DNA of 5,813 nt from Candidatus Zipacnadia bacterium (GTDB taxonomy: Bacteria > Armatimonadota > Zipacnadia > Zipacnadales > UBA5352). Within the stretch, counting starts at the first letter, position 1. Each line of letters begins with the position of its first letter. The translations under genes and the position numbers were made by a program. The notes below the pieces were generated by a model that saw nothing but the letters and a program-made list of their open reading frames with translations, ran no database searches and was not told the DNA's origin. The stretch lies in the NCBI GenBank assembly GCA_029820915.1, contig JALGUI010000671.1:1-5813 (forward strand), given 5' to 3'. This document shows, one piece after another, positions 5,518-5,813 of this stretch.

Positions 5518-5813
5518 CTTTCTGCATCCCACATATCCCTGTTGGTTATCACCTCGGTGTACTGGAACCACTTCGCATGGCCATCGGCGAGCGCCACATT
5601 CGTGCCGTCATTGTGCCAGGCCTTCACGGCGTCCACGTAGTAGTGGCCGCCCGGGTCGGTGCGCAGATCCGGATTGGCGCCGGCGCCGGCGAAGGGATTC
5701 GCTATGTAGCTGCTGCCATCGCAGATAACGAGGAACTCAGCGGGGTGTACCAGATAGTTGAGTCTCAGGCCCGTCGAGGAGCCGGATACAAGTCCTACGT
5801 TGTAGTAGTTGTA
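5508..5813 (-). CDS. Type IV pilin-like protein, C-terminal part, H-X9-DG motif
   Basis: The last 101 residues of a gene whose start lies beyond the window edge; the stop is TAG at 5508-5510. The reading frame, counted from the edge, begins YNYYNVGLVSGSS. It ends with a segment typical of prepilin-type processing-associated H-X9-DG proteins (DUF1559-like): an alanine/tryptophan lead-in, then H67, nine residues (NDGTNVALA), D77-G78, and HAKWF. Proteins of this class usually carry an N-terminal prepilin cleavage/methylation helix and a Cys- and Gly-rich pilin-like body. The N-terminus cannot be seen here. They are abundant in Planctomycetota, Armatimonadota and Lentisphaerota, often in many copies, and are thought to form surface pseudopili or to be secreted. 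The same orientation 309 bp upstream of copy 3 allows, but does not show, co-expression. The motif makes the family call firm; the function is inferred. Confidence 0.88.
   Translation of the reverse strand, partial: YNYYNVGLVSGSSTGLRLNYLVHPAEFLVICDGSSYIANPFAGAGANPDLRTDPGGHYYVDAVKAWHNDGTNVALADGHAKWFQYTEVITNRDMWDAESGK

Noticed and set aside
5317..5728. Plus-strand open frames across the intergenic gap and the pilin end
   Set aside because: They run antisense to the H-X9-DG pilin fragment and through the 34-bp tandem repeat, with no recognisable product.

Overview
The window is GC-rich bacterial DNA. Every gene I can support is read from the minus strand, so transcription runs from high to low coordinates. 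The order is: the 3' end of a type IV pilin-like gene carrying the H-X9-DG motif (5508-5813), a 309-bp gap, then three tandem paralogues of one large secreted protein. These are copy 3 (3207-5198, intact), copy 2 (1030-3159 as read, frameshifted near its 3' end) and copy 1 (1-937, frameshifted near its 5' end and cut by the window edge). H-X9-DG pilin-like proteins and families of secreted CBM-containing hydrolase-like proteins are typical of Armatimonadota, Planctomycetota, Lentisphaerota/Verrucomicrobiota and relatives. That is the best guess for the host, but the window cannot settle the phylum.

Each paralogue has a Sec-type signal peptide, an N-terminal galactose-binding/CBM4_9-like beta-sandwich, a second beta-rich middle domain, and a C-terminal region that looks like a TIM barrel. 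The barrel carries the motif GFDGWY(F/L)DG, whose acidic residues are the natural candidates for catalysis in a glycoside-hydrolase-like enzyme. I cannot assign a known GH family, and this triplet is the most interesting protein content here. All three copies have the same GAGGAG ribosome-binding site 8 nt before the start codon.

The locus shows repeated duplication and decay. The repeated unit runs 3178-5216 and 1108-3177, with a clean junction at 3177/3178. A 114-bp leader block is identical between copies 2 and 3 although the coding bodies differ, which suggests gene conversion or very recent exchange. Four short tandem duplications are visible: 71 bp x2 at 970-1111, 10 bp x2 at 1295-1314, 9 bp x2 at 951-968, and 34 bp x2 at 5450-5517. 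The 10-bp duplication throws copy 2 out of frame about 51 codons before its ancestral stop. A 23-bp deletion in copy 1 separates the signal-peptide frame from the mature-protein frame. The 34-bp duplication copies the last codons and stop of the pilin gene into its 3' flank.

Non-coding stretches: 5199-5507 holds the leader element of copy 3, a 10-bp perfect inverted repeat and the 34-bp tandem repeat. The 938-1136 gap between copies 2 and 1 holds the 71-bp tandem repeat. I see no tRNA, rRNA, CRISPR array, transposase or convincing intrinsic terminator.
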